Of a stretch of DNA of 64,000 nt, positions 26,592 through 35,916 are shown one piece after another (position 1 is the first letter of the stretch; each line of letters starts with the position of its first letter). This DNA is from CAJQPP01 sp963793465. Its GTDB lineage: Bacteria > Planctomycetota > Planctomycetia > Pirellulales > Pirellulaceae. The translations under genes were made by a program, and so were the position numbers. Where the stretch lies: the NCBI GenBank assembly GCA_963793465.1, contig CAWCAJ010000005.1:1116001-1180000 (forward strand). The letters run 5' to 3'. The notes under the pieces were generated by a model. That model ran no database searches. It had not been told where the DNA came from and saw nothing but the letters and a program-made list of their open reading frames with translations.

Positions 26592-26927
26592 GATTTCAAG
26601 TAGCGAGTGAGAGGCGATCGAAAGGGTTTTCGGTCGGGACTGTCCCGTTGCTGCAGTATAACTGGAGCCCTTTCCTGCGTTAATAAAATCTCCGACGACA
26701 CCGCCCAAAAAAACGTTCACGCGGTGATCGTTCACGAAAAGTTAACAGAATTTCTTGATGCCGGAAAACCGTGCCATGCCGCAGCCGGTGGCGCGCGTCG
26801 CGGCCGGCTTCCAGGAGATGTGCCTGAGGTTGGGGAGGTCTCACGCGAAATCCCGGTTTCTTCCCAAGTCAACGGGCCCCTGCCAGCCAACATATGTTGC
26901 TGCGGAACCGGAGCAGCTGCAATTCAC
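26592..26927. other. Intergenic region, nothing recognised
   Basis: 336 bp upstream of the DUF1559 gene and downstream of the lipoprotein gene. An AT-richer stretch at 26680-26760 (GTTAATAAAATC, GTTAACAGAATTTC) may hold the DUF1559 promoter, but no clear -35/-10 pair or terminator is seen. Confidence 0.35.
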
Positions 26928-28283
26928 TCAGGCGGCCCGGCGGCGTTCGATATCCACCGTGCCGGGGACCCCGGGGTTGGGCCGGAAAGTGCGGGTTTCA
27001 GGTTCGGACATCAGTTCCGCAGGATGTCGGTCCGAGGTTGGCGAGTATCGTCGATGCAGCCAAACCAGACAGAGCGCGGTCATAACGGTGACACCCAATG
27101 CCGTCACGACGGTGACACCCAACATCAGCATGGCGGCTTGCGCCAGCTTTCCCAGAATGTGATCCGAAACCGAATACGCATGTTCGGCCAGGCGTTCAAT
27201 CTTCAGGTCGGTAGCCCGGTCCATGCGGTCGACAACGGCGCCGCCAAAGTAAGTGAAATCTCCTGTGGCAGCCTGTCGCTCGTTCTGCAGGGTCTGCAAA
27301 ATAATGACGCGTTCGCTTTTCAGATGCTCAAGAATCGCGACTCTCTCACTTTCCAATTGGCCAAGCGTATCCTGCTGGATCCTCTGCAGGGCTTCCAGAG
27401 TGGCCAGGCGTTCCTGCGAAACCATGGTTTTCAGGACCTCCCTTTCTCGCTCCACCATATCGGGAATCTCAGTCACCACCTGGGTCGCCAGTTCCGCGGT
27501 ATCGACGGCCCGGGAGATGTCCGCCAGCAAACCGGTCACCGTATCCCCCTGCAGAGTTTCCATGACCAGGATTTCCGCCTGCCACCGCGCCTGCTTGGGC
27601 AAGAACTCGGCGTACATGGAAGACAGTTTTTGCATTTGATCGATCTGCGTATCCAACCCGCTGACCACCGCCTTCAGGTCTCGACCCGGCAGCGTTATTT
27701 TTTCCAGATAGCGGGTGTAATGAGCAGCCATCGAAGCCCGATCAAAGTACAGGTCTTCGATAGGAAAATCGGTGGCGAATTGGCTGGCAAAACCTTCACC
27801 GATCGGAAACTCCTTGCCGATACGATTCAGGATTTCCTGCATGGCATTTTCTACCCGCAGGCAATACCGTACGGCGATCGCTTGCGAATCGCCAAACAGC
27901 GGCAGCGGTTGCGGTTGGCGAAACAAATTCAGCGACTGTTTATTGAGAATCCAGATATCCAGAAACGCGGCCAATGGGTCATGCCGCGTCGCTGCCTGGA
28001 AACAGGAGGCGATCCCGTTCGTTTTCCATAACAGGGCGTTCTTCCGAACCGCTGGATCCTCGCTGGCTTGAATGATTGCGTCCGCAGATGCTTCCATTCC
28101 GGTCGAGACCTGCAGCACCACATCATTCATGATCGCGCGGAGTTCCTGGGTGGTCATGCCCGCAGTCTCCGATTGTCCTTCCAATAGACCTCCCGCATCC
28201 CGGAAAGTCTGGCAACCGACCGGTAGGCAAACACAGAGGATCAGCAGGAGGGCCATGGCCGACCTTGAATGTTGGTAACGCAT
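26928..28283 (-). CDS. Coiled-coil lipoprotein with C-terminal membrane helix
   Basis: 451 residues. A lipoprotein signal peptide ends in LPVGC with the lipidated Cys24. The long middle is helical; from about 290 to 345 it is coiled coil with repeated QNERQ/LESERVAILEHLKSERV-like units. A hydrophobic helix near the C-terminus (ALGVTVMTALCLVWLHRR) would anchor it a second time, and a Pro/Arg-rich tail follows. I recognise no family. It could span the periplasm from lipid anchor to membrane helix. The next gene upstream, 80 bp away on the same strand, is another small membrane protein, so the two may be an operon. Confidence 0.7.
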   Translation of the reverse strand: MRYQHSRSAMALLLILCVCLPVGCQTFRDAGGLLEGQSETAGMTTQELRAIMNDVVLQVSTGMEASADAIIQASEDPAVRKNALLWKTNGIASCFQAATRHDPLAAFLDIWILNKQSLNLFRQPQPLPLFGDSQAIAVRYCLRVENAMQEILNRIGKEFPIGEGFASQFATDFPIEDLYFDRASMAAHYTRYLEKITLPGRDLKAVVSGLDTQIDQMQKLSSMYAEFLPKQARWQAEILVMETLQGDTVTGLLADISRAVDTAELATQVVTEIPDMVEREREVLKTMVSQERLATLEALQRIQQDTLGQLESERVAILEHLKSERVIILQTLQNERQAATGDFTYFGGAVVDRMDRATDLKIERLAEHAYSVSDHILGKLAQAAMLMLGVTVVTALGVTVMTALCLVWLHRRYSPTSDRHPAELMSEPETRTFRPNPGVPGTVDIERRRAA

Positions 28284-28363
28284 GGTGGCCTGTTACCAAG
28301 CTTTTCACGGCGATGCAATCCAAAGAGTTGCTAGCTTGGGTTGCCGGTGGCTGGAAACAGCCG

Positions 28364-28888
28364 CTAACCCGCCCCACCGCTAAACGAATGCCAGAGGCTG
28401 ATCCCCAACGATACCAGGCTGATTAACGCCGCAATCATGATCATGTAGTACATCATGCCGTATTTGAGGTTCAGTGCCCCCAATGCGTCCATCAAACGCG
28501 GAATATCGTTCCCTTTAGTGCGCACAATGCCGGCAAAGTCCATCGCGGCTTGTCGCGTCCAGAGTCCCACGATCAGCAAGAGCAGACCGGCCAATGCGAA
28601 AGCGATGGCAGAAATCACGATCGGGGATGACCAATAGCCGCCGGCGAACGCCGCCTTGATTTGGGCCAGTTGTTCGGCAGAGACCCCCGCTTTCTCGGCG
28701 GCCTGTACAACTCGATCCGGGTTTCGGCTCATGATCAACGACGTCACACCATTGACGGTTTGCAGAACTCCAAATAACAGCAGCACCATGCCTACCAGAG
28801 ACATTTTTCTGGCCAGGCTGCCAATCGTCTTGTTTTGAGAATCGTCAAATTCAAAACCGTGTTGGGGTGTGGCGGAGTCCGGAGACAT
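28364..28888 (-). CDS. Small membrane protein, three predicted helices
   Basis: 174 residues. Hydrophobic segments: MSLVGMVLLLFGVLQTVNGV (about 29-48), PIVISAIAFALAGLLLLIVG (about 88-108) and YYMIMIAALISLVSLGISLW (about 147-167). Between the first two is a soluble stretch with VVQAAEKAGVSAEQLAQIKA. No known domain is recognised. It is followed at 80 bp by the coiled-coil lipoprotein gene on the same strand. Confidence 0.65.
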   Translation of the reverse strand: MSPDSATPQHGFEFDDSQNKTIGSLARKMSLVGMVLLLFGVLQTVNGVTSLIMSRNPDRVVQAAEKAGVSAEQLAQIKAAFAGGYWSSPIVISAIAFALAGLLLLIVGLWTRQAAMDFAGIVRTKGNDIPRLMDALGALNLKYGMMYYMIMIAALISLVSLGISLWHSFSGGAG

Positions 28889-29097
28889 ATTTTCATTCCT
28901 GTTCTAAAGGTGGTTGGTGCAGGGAAATGTCGTGGCCCGTTTCCGCAGCGAAAAATAAACCGCAAGGGAAGGCCGAAAATTCGGGTATTCGGAATTTGGC
29001 GACTCCGGCCGCGGTTTGTGACGCCGTTGGCCAACGAGCCACGCTGGCCAACGGTCGGCGTGGGCAGGTAACTTCGATTTTGAGTCAGCGGAGCACG

Positions 29098-29433
29098 TCA
29101 CGCCAGGCTCAAAACCGTTTTGGTCCCTTCGGCATCGATGATTTCCAGAGCCAGCACTTCTCCATTGTCGTGTTGCGCTTTCCACAACTCGACCGGGTTA
29201 TGCACGGCATGGGAGTAGTCCATTTCATGGACGCCCGTCGTGATGACAATGGAATTCCCCTTGCCCGGAGTATCAAAGTCGACCGCCATCAATGGCCCCT
29301 GGCGGGCTTGTCCCGAGTTGCCCGCTTCTGGGTCCAGCACTTCGATGGTCAAAGATCGGCCGCGATTGCCATTGGTAAACGTGGTCAGAAAGTCTGACCA
29401 ATCGTCGCGGAGGATTTGCGTGTTCAATGTCAT
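29098..29433 (-). CDS. DUF5335-like small protein
   Basis: 111 residues, cytosolic, beginning MTLNTQILRDDWSDFLTTFT and continuing NGNRGRSLTIEVLDPE, VVITTG-like strands and a C-terminal LALEIIDAEGTKTVLSL. Layout and the opening I-x-R-D-x-W-x-x-F motif resemble the DUF5335 family, often found among stress-related genes. Function unknown. A truncated DUF1269 gene, also a stress-associated family, lies just downstream on the same strand. Confidence 0.6.
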   Translation of the reverse strand: MTLNTQILRDDWSDFLTTFTNGNRGRSLTIEVLDPEAGNSGQARQGPLMAVDFDTPGKGNSIVITTGVHEMDYSHAVHNPVELWKAQHDNGEVLALEIIDAEGTKTVLSLA

Positions 29434-29621
29434 GAGGGTCTCCTTTTAACTTGCTGGGCAGCTGAGCGTTGGCGATTAGGCATCAGGCGTTTTGATTGCG
29501 TGTAGCGTCGTGAGTATAGCATCATTTCACGGAAAAGTTCCGGGGAAACGGTTGCCCGACTCGCTTCACGCCCCAGCGACGTGGGGCTGGCCGTCCCCCT
29601 TGCGGCAGGTCTCTGTGAGAT

Positions 29622-29861
29622 TCAGGTGGCGGACGGGTTGACCTGTCGCAAGGCCGCTTGCAATTTGTCTTCATCTTCGTGCGACAGCGAAGTTCTCAAA
29701 ACCGTTCCGCCAAAGCGTTTAATTTCTTCGACCACTTTGTCCGGAGTGGGCTTCCGCACCAGGACGAAAAGTACGGACGAGTCATTGGTCATGCCTTCCG
29801 TCAGGTGGATGTCGCAGGCTGCCGATCCATGATTTATACCCCTCGCACGCGATCCCAACAA
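29622..29861 (-). pseudogene. Truncated DUF1269 family gene
   Basis: The 79-codon frame matches only the C-terminal third of DUF1269 proteins: SSVLFVLVRKPTPDKVVEEI, then KRFGGTVLRTSLSHEDEDKL and QAAL. Complete members are about 160-175 residues and have a glycine-rich hydrophobic segment first, which is absent here. Only about 80 bp separate it from the porin gene, so the missing N-terminal part is not nearby. No good start codon (TTG only). A remnant is more likely than a functional short protein. Confidence 0.65.
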
Positions 29862-29942
29862 TGACGTTCAGCCGGGCTTTAACGCAGGTAGGGTCGCGGC
29901 CGCATCGAATTGAGCCGGGATGAGTCCTTACCCAAGACTCAC

Positions 29943-31376
29943 TCAAAAGTCGATTTGACCTCGCCAGGCAAGTGTGTCGGAGTTGCTGTCCCCCAAGAGA
30001 GGATCATTCAGGTCATCGTAGAGCCAGTTGAACTGGAATTTCGTGTGCTCGGAAACATACCAGTTCAGTCCCAAGGTTGCAGCCGTCAGTCGGCGACCGG
30101 GACCGGGCAAACCCGTCCCGTTGAGATCGATATGGGAGACCCGGGCAGCCAGCTCCCATCCGCCGAACTGGCGGCAGCGAACATCAACGGGCAAGTGCGG
30201 CTTGACACGGGCAAAAAGAGCCGTCTTGCGGTTGTACGGGATCGTCTCCCCGGTCAGCATGTACCGCATGTGGATGTAGGCGCCTGGGAAGACATTCCGG
30301 CCTCCGCTGGGATCATCGATGACGGCCCAACGAGCTTCGGATTGGACCACGAATCGGCCAGTCGAAATGGCTGCCTCGAGATTCAGGGCGCTGAAACGCT
30401 GCGTCGGCATCAAACCGGTGATCACGAATGGCGGAACTCCCACAATCGGCAACACGCTTAAGCTGGCCAGACCCAGATTGGGGTTCTGGCTGATGAAAAA
30501 CTCATTGGGACTGGCGAACAACACTTGATCGCGCCCCGGATCGTTGTAACTGTAGTCAAAACCAAGATGTACCAGATTCTCGTCGCCGCAATCGATCGGC
30601 AAAAAAGTAGTCCGGGAAGAAAACCCAAAGCCACCAGAGTCAGCATATACGTTCCCAAAGTTGTCACTTAGGTACCGATAGCCTGAAGCCGCCAGAGTCA
30701 TCCGCTCATTCCATGTCGTACCAAACAACATGGCCCCGGTCTGGCGAAAGGGCGATAACGCGAACAGCGTCGGTCGCTCCAGTAAAGGCAACTCGCGGAC
30801 GCTGGTCAGTTCCGTCATGCCAAAAGGCTGACGGAAGCGCCCCATTCGCAGGTTGCCAAGCGGAGTATCGCTGAATTGCATCCACACGTCTACGAATCGA
30901 CCTTGCGCCTGGGCAAAATCGAATTCCATAATATAAGAGGTCCGTTCGGTAACGTTGCCCGCGGCCGCCAGCCGCGCACGACGGAAACCCAGGCCATCTT
31001 CGATGTCTCCCAGCGTCTGCAGGCTGATGGCGTTCTGGGAATAGTGCCCCGCATCAAGCTGAAAAAAGCCCGTGATTTTGAACGTGGGAAACTTTGCCTC
31101 GGCTGCGATCTCCTTGTTCAAGTTGGCCGGGATTGCGGCAGGATCCAAATCAGGGAGTATGCCGGGGTCGGCTTTCGATTCCAGCAGCCCACCCGCACTG
31201 GCCTGCGGTTGCGTCAGCCGTCGTAATTGCTCTTCGATCACCTCCAAACGGTGATATACATTATCGTCGGCAGACTGCGTGAGGATCTGGCGATCATCGA
31301 TCCCCTGATGATCAAAAGCGATAGCCGCGGTAGCCGGAAACACCAGCCACAGGCTGTAAAAGACCAGTCGTATCAT
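29943..31376 (-). CDS. OprO/OprP-like porin
   Basis: 477 residues from the ATG at 31376: signal peptide MIRLVFYSLWLVFPATAAIA, a short coiled region (YHRLEVIEEQLRRL) near residues 70-85 that probably forms a trimeric periplasmic stalk, then a beta-barrel. Barrel signs are alternating strands such as RTSYIMEFDFAQAQGRFVDV and LRMGRFRQPFGMTEL, and a C-terminal strand ending in F (AWRGQIDF). The phosphate-selective porin O/P family forms anion channels in the outer membrane. No phosphate genes are adjacent; specificity is not predictable. Confidence 0.9.
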   Translation of the reverse strand: MIRLVFYSLWLVFPATAAIAFDHQGIDDRQILTQSADDNVYHRLEVIEEQLRRLTQPQASAGGLLESKADPGILPDLDPAAIPANLNKEIAAEAKFPTFKITGFFQLDAGHYSQNAISLQTLGDIEDGLGFRRARLAAAGNVTERTSYIMEFDFAQAQGRFVDVWMQFSDTPLGNLRMGRFRQPFGMTELTSVRELPLLERPTLFALSPFRQTGAMLFGTTWNERMTLAASGYRYLSDNFGNVYADSGGFGFSSRTTFLPIDCGDENLVHLGFDYSYNDPGRDQVLFASPNEFFISQNPNLGLASLSVLPIVGVPPFVITGLMPTQRFSALNLEAAISTGRFVVQSEARWAVIDDPSGGRNVFPGAYIHMRYMLTGETIPYNRKTALFARVKPHLPVDVRCRQFGGWELAARVSHIDLNGTGLPGPGRRLTAATLGLNWYVSEHTKFQFNWLYDDLNDPLLGDSNSDTLAWRGQIDF

Positions 31377-31663
31377 GGGATCGTCGGGGTACAAACTGGT
31401 CGTAGAAAAACGTTCGACTTGAGGCGACTTAAGGCAATTCTTGAGGTTATCGGAGTTTTCGAGTTGCCCAACCAGCAAAATCAGTATGACCGCGTTACTT
31501 TAACGGACGCCGGCAATGAAACCCCTGTTTCTTACCCCACTAAACAGGTCATTCGCTGAGCTGAAACGGTCGGCAAGGGTCTGCATTATGCGACTCGGTT
31601 TGGGGCAAGTTTCGGATGCGTTAGCGGATTTTCGCGGTTCAGTCGAACTCAAGCAAGTTAGAT
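31377..31663. other. Upstream region of the porin gene
   Basis: Non-coding stretch before the repeat block. AT-rich parts at 31475-31505 may contain the porin promoter, but no convincing box pair was found. Confidence 0.3.
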
Positions 31664-31903
<240 letters not shown>

Positions 31904-31919
31904 ATGAAATCCGTTATGG

Positions 31920-32591
31920 CTAGAGCAAGTGCTCACCAATACGGACATTCAACAACAAGGGATAAGCCAGTCCGCCCAGCAGGCCGTGAGAAATTCCCAG
32001 CACCCATACGTTGGGCCACCGCTGGTAAAACCAGGACCAGCAGCAGCCAGCCACCAAGGTCAAACCGACGACTCGTAAATCCGCGATATGCACCCCCGCA
32101 AAAATCAGCGAATTCACCAGGCAGGCCCGATTCCGATTCCAAATCCAGACCAGTAAGGCACGATGCAGAATCCCCTGGAATACGAATTGTTGCACCAGAC
32201 CCCAGAACGGATAGAGAAACAACGCCAGGAACCATTCGTTTCCGTCTAACTGGGTTCCCAGCGCTCGGGACAGCACGCCAATGGACAAAGCCGACAGTGC
32301 GGTCCAAATTCCAACTCGCCAGCCAGCCGCCCAAAGGTTGTCGACGCGAACACCGTAGTCACGCCAGCGATCATCGCGAATTCGCAACACCCCTATGATG
32401 TAAAGTCCCACCACTCCCACGACGAGTCGGATGATCCACAGGATGGGCACGCCCAGCAAACTGGCGGCGATATACATCAGACTGCAGCCGGCCACCACAA
32501 GGATGTCCAGTGCCGCTTGTTTTCTGGAGGGAGTTTTTACCAGCGGCCCGTTCCATTCCGGACCGAATGCATCCGCGGGTGGGTGGTTCAT
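31920..32591 (-). CDS. CPBP-family membrane protein with altered catalytic motif
   Basis: 223 residues with about six to eight hydrophobic helices (ILVVAGCSLMYIAASLLGV, LWIIRLVVGVVGLYIIGVL and others). The fold and the motif order match CPBP (Abi/CAAX-like) intramembrane proteases: motif 1 is QQFVFQGILHR, then FAGVHI, then GISHGLLGG. In most members motif 1 reads EExxFRG; here both glutamates are glutamines, so proteolysis in the usual way is doubtful. QQ variants exist in a subset of the family. The gene begins 28 bp after the acyltransferase gene on the same strand; they may be co-transcribed. Confidence 0.8.
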   Translation of the reverse strand: MNHPPADAFGPEWNGPLVKTPSRKQAALDILVVAGCSLMYIAASLLGVPILWIIRLVVGVVGLYIIGVLRIRDDRWRDYGVRVDNLWAAGWRVGIWTALSALSIGVLSRALGTQLDGNEWFLALFLYPFWGLVQQFVFQGILHRALLVWIWNRNRACLVNSLIFAGVHIADLRVVGLTLVAGCCWSWFYQRWPNVWVLGISHGLLGGLAYPLLLNVRIGEHLL

Positions 32592-32619
32592 GGCGCTTGC
32601 CGTGGAAGTCCCGGGTTGG

Positions 32620-33477
32620 TTAGTCAGGCCCTGCCAACGCGTAGGTCAAGCGTCGCAGATAGTCTACCTGCTGCTGTCGATCCCCCTGTTCGGCGATCCG
32701 CTTTGCCGATACCGGTTGTCCGAACCTTAAAGACACTTCGCTGCCCTCTTGAATCAGGATTTCGCGGAGCAGGAAAAGGGTGGACAACGAATGGTGCAGT
32801 CTTCGTGTTTGCAGGAACACATGGGATGGTCTGCCGCCAACAAACACTGGCAATACGGCGGCCTGGGAATTTTTGATCAGCATGGTCACACCCGTGTTCC
32901 AGGCGACGTCCACTGGGTCCCGCCGTCCCTGCTTGGCAACATAGGAACCCTGCCCGGCAGGAAACAGTACCAGCGTATGACCTTGTTTCAGCCAGGCGAT
33001 TGCTTCGCGCACGGATTCCGATCGGTTCCTGGCGCTGGGCCCATCGCTGGCATTTACAAAAATCGCATGCTCTTTCACGCCGGGAATTCCGTCAAAGGTC
33101 GTTGTCAACATGACCTTCAAGTCCGGTCGCAGGTCGCACATCGCGGCGGCAATCGCCATGCCGTCAATTCCATTCAAGGGATGATTTGCTACGACGATCA
33201 AGGGTCCGCTGACAGGAACCCGGCTTTCGTAACCCGGGTCCGCATGGATCATTAAGCGAAATCCATCCGCTGTCTTGCAAAAATAGTGGATGTCACGGTG
33301 ATCGGAAAAGATCCGCTGGAAAATCTTTTCAGCCTTGCGGACGCGATAGCCAATCAAGCTGGGCAGAAGATCCAGCAGACGAAGCCCCGGGGCTGCAGGG
33401 TCCAACACCTGAATTTTTAGCCGACCGTTGGGCTGAAACCGAAAACGGGCGTCGATGGTCAGATTGAGAAGCGACAT
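32620..33477 (-). CDS. Lysophospholipid acyltransferase-like protein
   Basis: 285 residues from the ATG at 33477 (a TTG at 33546 would extend it by 23). The acceptor motif VVANHPLNGIDGMAI is the variant seen in the haemolysin-like acyltransferases (OlsA/PlsC superfamily), followed by an FPAGQGSYVAK block and PVFVGGRPS. It should transfer an acyl group to a lysolipid or ornithine lipid precursor at the inner membrane. An LplT-like lysophospholipid transporter is transcribed divergently 135 bp away, as with Aas-LplT systems, which supports a role in lipid remodelling. Confidence 0.87.
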   Translation of the reverse strand: MSLLNLTIDARFRFQPNGRLKIQVLDPAAPGLRLLDLLPSLIGYRVRKAEKIFQRIFSDHRDIHYFCKTADGFRLMIHADPGYESRVPVSGPLIVVANHPLNGIDGMAIAAAMCDLRPDLKVMLTTTFDGIPGVKEHAIFVNASDGPSARNRSESVREAIAWLKQGHTLVLFPAGQGSYVAKQGRRDPVDVAWNTGVTMLIKNSQAAVLPVFVGGRPSHVFLQTRRLHHSLSTLFLLREILIQEGSEVSLRFGQPVSAKRIAEQGDRQQQVDYLRRLTYALAGPD

Positions 33478-33612
33478 CTGATCAATCCTGTATCGACCCG
33501 CCGGGCCGGGAAGGTTAAGGTTTGGCTGGTCCAAACGGCGTTGCAAGTTTGGTTCTTCGACTGACTATCCTAGCATGATCTGCGGGACGAAGCCTTACCT
33601 TGAGGGTGAATT

Positions 33613-34905
33613 GTGAAACGAGATTCCCGTCCCTCCGGATTTATCAGTCTCAATGTCTGCCAGTTTTTTACGGCTGGCAATGACAATATTCTCAAGCAGG
33701 TACTTATTTTTGGCGTGGCCACCGGAGGGATCTGGAGCGGCGTTTTGGGAGAGGGAGCCCAGGCCTACGCTTCCCTGTGCCTGTCGATTCCGTTTGTACT
33801 GTTTTCCGGTTTTGCAGGTCAGTTTTCGGATCGCTTTAGCAAACGTGACGTATGTCTGGTCGTCAAATGGGCCGAGGTCGTGATTGCCTTGATAGCCCTG
33901 CTGGGCTTTTGGCAGTCGAATGTGTGGATGGTGTTGTTCGCCATGGTGCTGATCTCAATTCAGAGTACCTTCTTCACGCCCGCCAAATTCGGCATCCTTC
34001 CCGAGATCGTCGACGAATCCGAATTGAGTCGAGCGAACGGGACAATCAACATGTTCACCTATATCGCCGTGATCCTCGGCGGCGCCGTGGGTGGGCCGAT
34101 ATACGATGCCTACGCTCCCGACATGAACCTGCGACCCAACGCCGTTGCCCAACACTGGTTGCCGGGAGCTATCGTTCTGGCAGTGGCCCTGTTGGGTGTG
34201 GCGGCAGCCTATGGCATTCCGCGTTTAATGCCACAGAACACCAACCTGCGAATTCGGCCTCAGTTCTTCAAATCCTACTTTGATACCTGGAAGGACATCG
34301 CCGGGACACCGGTTGCTTCGGTGATCGTGGCCTGGTCCTGGTTCTACTTGATCGTCGGAGGCATCGCGATTCTGATCCTGCCGGACTACCGATCCTTGCT
34401 GAATATCTCGGCCACCAAAACGGCGCTATTGATGGCCTTGTTGGGTGTATCGATCGGCATCGGGGACTTCGCGGCGGGCCGCGCGTCCGGGCACCGGATT
34501 CGGCCCGGCCTGATTCCGCTGGGCGGCATAGGCACCACCCTGCTGTTTTTTCTGTTGGCCTTCATCCCATTGAACTTTGCCTTGGTTTCGGGCACCCTGG
34601 CCGTCACCGGATTTTTGGCGGGTTTTGTGATGGTGCCGTTGCAAACCATGACCCAGCAATTTTCGGCGGCGGAAGAACGTGGGCAGGTACTGGGATTGTG
34701 GAATTGCCTTTCCTTCGTGGGAATCATTTTGGGCAACCTGGTTTTTTTGGCTTGCAAGGCGTTGGGAATGCCCTCGCACCGGGTATTCCTGGTTTGCGGC
34801 TTGCTGGGCTGCCTGTTCCTGTTGCGGTACTTCACTACCTGGCGGGCGATTTTCTTGCAGGCGGTGACAAAATACGATTTGAAGGCCACCGCCACACAAC
34901 GGTAG
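33613..34905 (+). CDS. MFS transporter, LplT-like lysophospholipid flippase
   Basis: 430 residues, GTG start at 33613 with GAGGGTG a few bases upstream. Twelve hydrophobic helices are expected. The early motif FFTAGNDNILKQVLIF and the central STFFTPAKFGILPEIV are typical of LplT, which moves lysophosphatidylethanolamine across the inner membrane for re-acylation by Aas. The conserved acidic and Lys residues between helices 4 and 5 are present. The divergent acyltransferase next door fits a two-gene lipid repair unit. Confidence 0.88.
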   Translation: MKRDSRPSGFISLNVCQFFTAGNDNILKQVLIFGVATGGIWSGVLGEGAQAYASLCLSIPFVLFSGFAGQFSDRFSKRDVCLVVKWAEVVIALIALLGFWQSNVWMVLFAMVLISIQSTFFTPAKFGILPEIVDESELSRANGTINMFTYIAVILGGAVGGPIYDAYAPDMNLRPNAVAQHWLPGAIVLAVALLGVAAAYGIPRLMPQNTNLRIRPQFFKSYFDTWKDIAGTPVASVIVAWSWFYLIVGGIAILILPDYRSLLNISATKTALLMALLGVSIGIGDFAAGRASGHRIRPGLIPLGGIGTTLLFFLLAFIPLNFALVSGTLAVTGFLAGFVMVPLQTMTQQFSAAEERGQVLGLWNCLSFVGIILGNLVFLACKALGMPSHRVFLVCGLLGCLFLLRYFTTWRAIFLQAVTKYDLKATATQR

Positions 34906-34968
34906 CGAGCAGGCAAATGTCTGGCGGAACAAATTCCCGGATCAAACTGAGTTAAAGAACCGCACCTG

Positions 34969-35916
34969 CTACGCAGAATAACTGACGACCCGGTTTTTCC
35001 CCAGGTGCTTTGCTTCATAAAGTGCCTGATCCGCATTGGTCACCAGATGCAGCAACTGATCGCCGGCGTCCGGAAAGATGGCCACTCCGATACTCATGGT
35101 CGGACGCAAGGGAATGCCCTCTTTTTCCAGGCCAGCCTGCTCCAATGCCGCCCGAATACGTTCGCCAACCGCCATCGCGGCGGCCAGGTCGTGGCCGGGC
35201 AGGAAGGCGCTGAATTCGTCGCCACCAAACCGGCATGCCTGACCCACCGTTCCCAACATACGCGCGATCAGACGACCGGTTTCTCCTATGACATAGGCCC
35301 CGAACAAATGACCATGCGTGTCATTGATTTGCTTGACACCGTCCATGTCCATCATCAACAAAGCCAGGGAACGGTTTGCCTGCTTGGCGGCCTGCAAGGA
35401 AAAATCGAAGGCCTGGTCAAAGCGGCGTTTGGCAGGCAAGCCCGTCAATGGATCGGTGCTGACCAGCGTGGCGACCTCGTTGTGAAAGTCAATGTCCATG
35501 GCATCCGCCAATGCGAATCGCAATACCGTGTCACCGATGGCAATCTTCTCACCGTCGCGGAGTGAATGGGGGCCGGGGATCGGCTTGCCGTTGACCCGCG
35601 TGCCGTTGGTGGATCCCAGATCTTGCAGGATATAGTGGCCGCTGCCTTCGGGGGAAATCATGGCATGCCGCCGAGAAACCCCAAAGTCATGCAAGGGAAC
35701 GTGGCAGTCGGGATCGCGACCGAGCAAAATAGGGCCATCCACAAACAAGTGCATGCCCAGATCGGCGCGACTGCGAATGACACTCAGGAAAGCCCGCATC
35801 GTGGCCAGCGACTCCGCCGGTAACCCACCCCCTTCCAGCCGCAGCGTCTGCCCGAGCTGTGATTTGGAGATGGCCTGTTCATTCAAGTTGGCAGAAGTTT
35901 CGTTGGAGCGTTGCAT
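34969..35916 (-). CDS. FHA-domain diguanylate cyclase
   Basis: 315 residues from the ATG at 35916 (a GTG at 35958 is possible). An FHA domain spans about 55-135: GRDPDCHVPLHDFGVSRRHA, then LQDLGSTNGTRVNG, which binds phosphothreonine peptides. A GGDEF domain follows with DPLTGLPAKRRF and the active site CRFGGDEFSAF at about 229-238. The product-inhibition I-site (RxxD five residues before) is missing: the positions read G and G. It should make cyclic di-GMP without feedback inhibition and be steered by a protein kinase; the kinase at 19604 is a candidate in the same window. Confidence 0.93.
   Translation of the reverse strand: MQRSNETSANLNEQAISKSQLGQTLRLEGGGLPAESLATMRAFLSVIRSRADLGMHLFVDGPILLGRDPDCHVPLHDFGVSRRHAMISPEGSGHYILQDLGSTNGTRVNGKPIPGPHSLRDGEKIAIGDTVLRFALADAMDIDFHNEVATLVSTDPLTGLPAKRRFDQAFDFSLQAAKQANRSLALLMMDMDGVKQINDTHGHLFGAYVIGETGRLIARMLGTVGQACRFGGDEFSAFLPGHDLAAAMAVGERIRAALEQAGLEKEGIPLRPTMSIGVAIFPDAGDQLLHLVTNADQALYEAKHLGKNRVVSYSA

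Noticed and set aside
26607..28031. Open frame of 474 codons on the plus strand
   Set aside because: Antisense to the lipoprotein gene; no family motif, no ribosome site.
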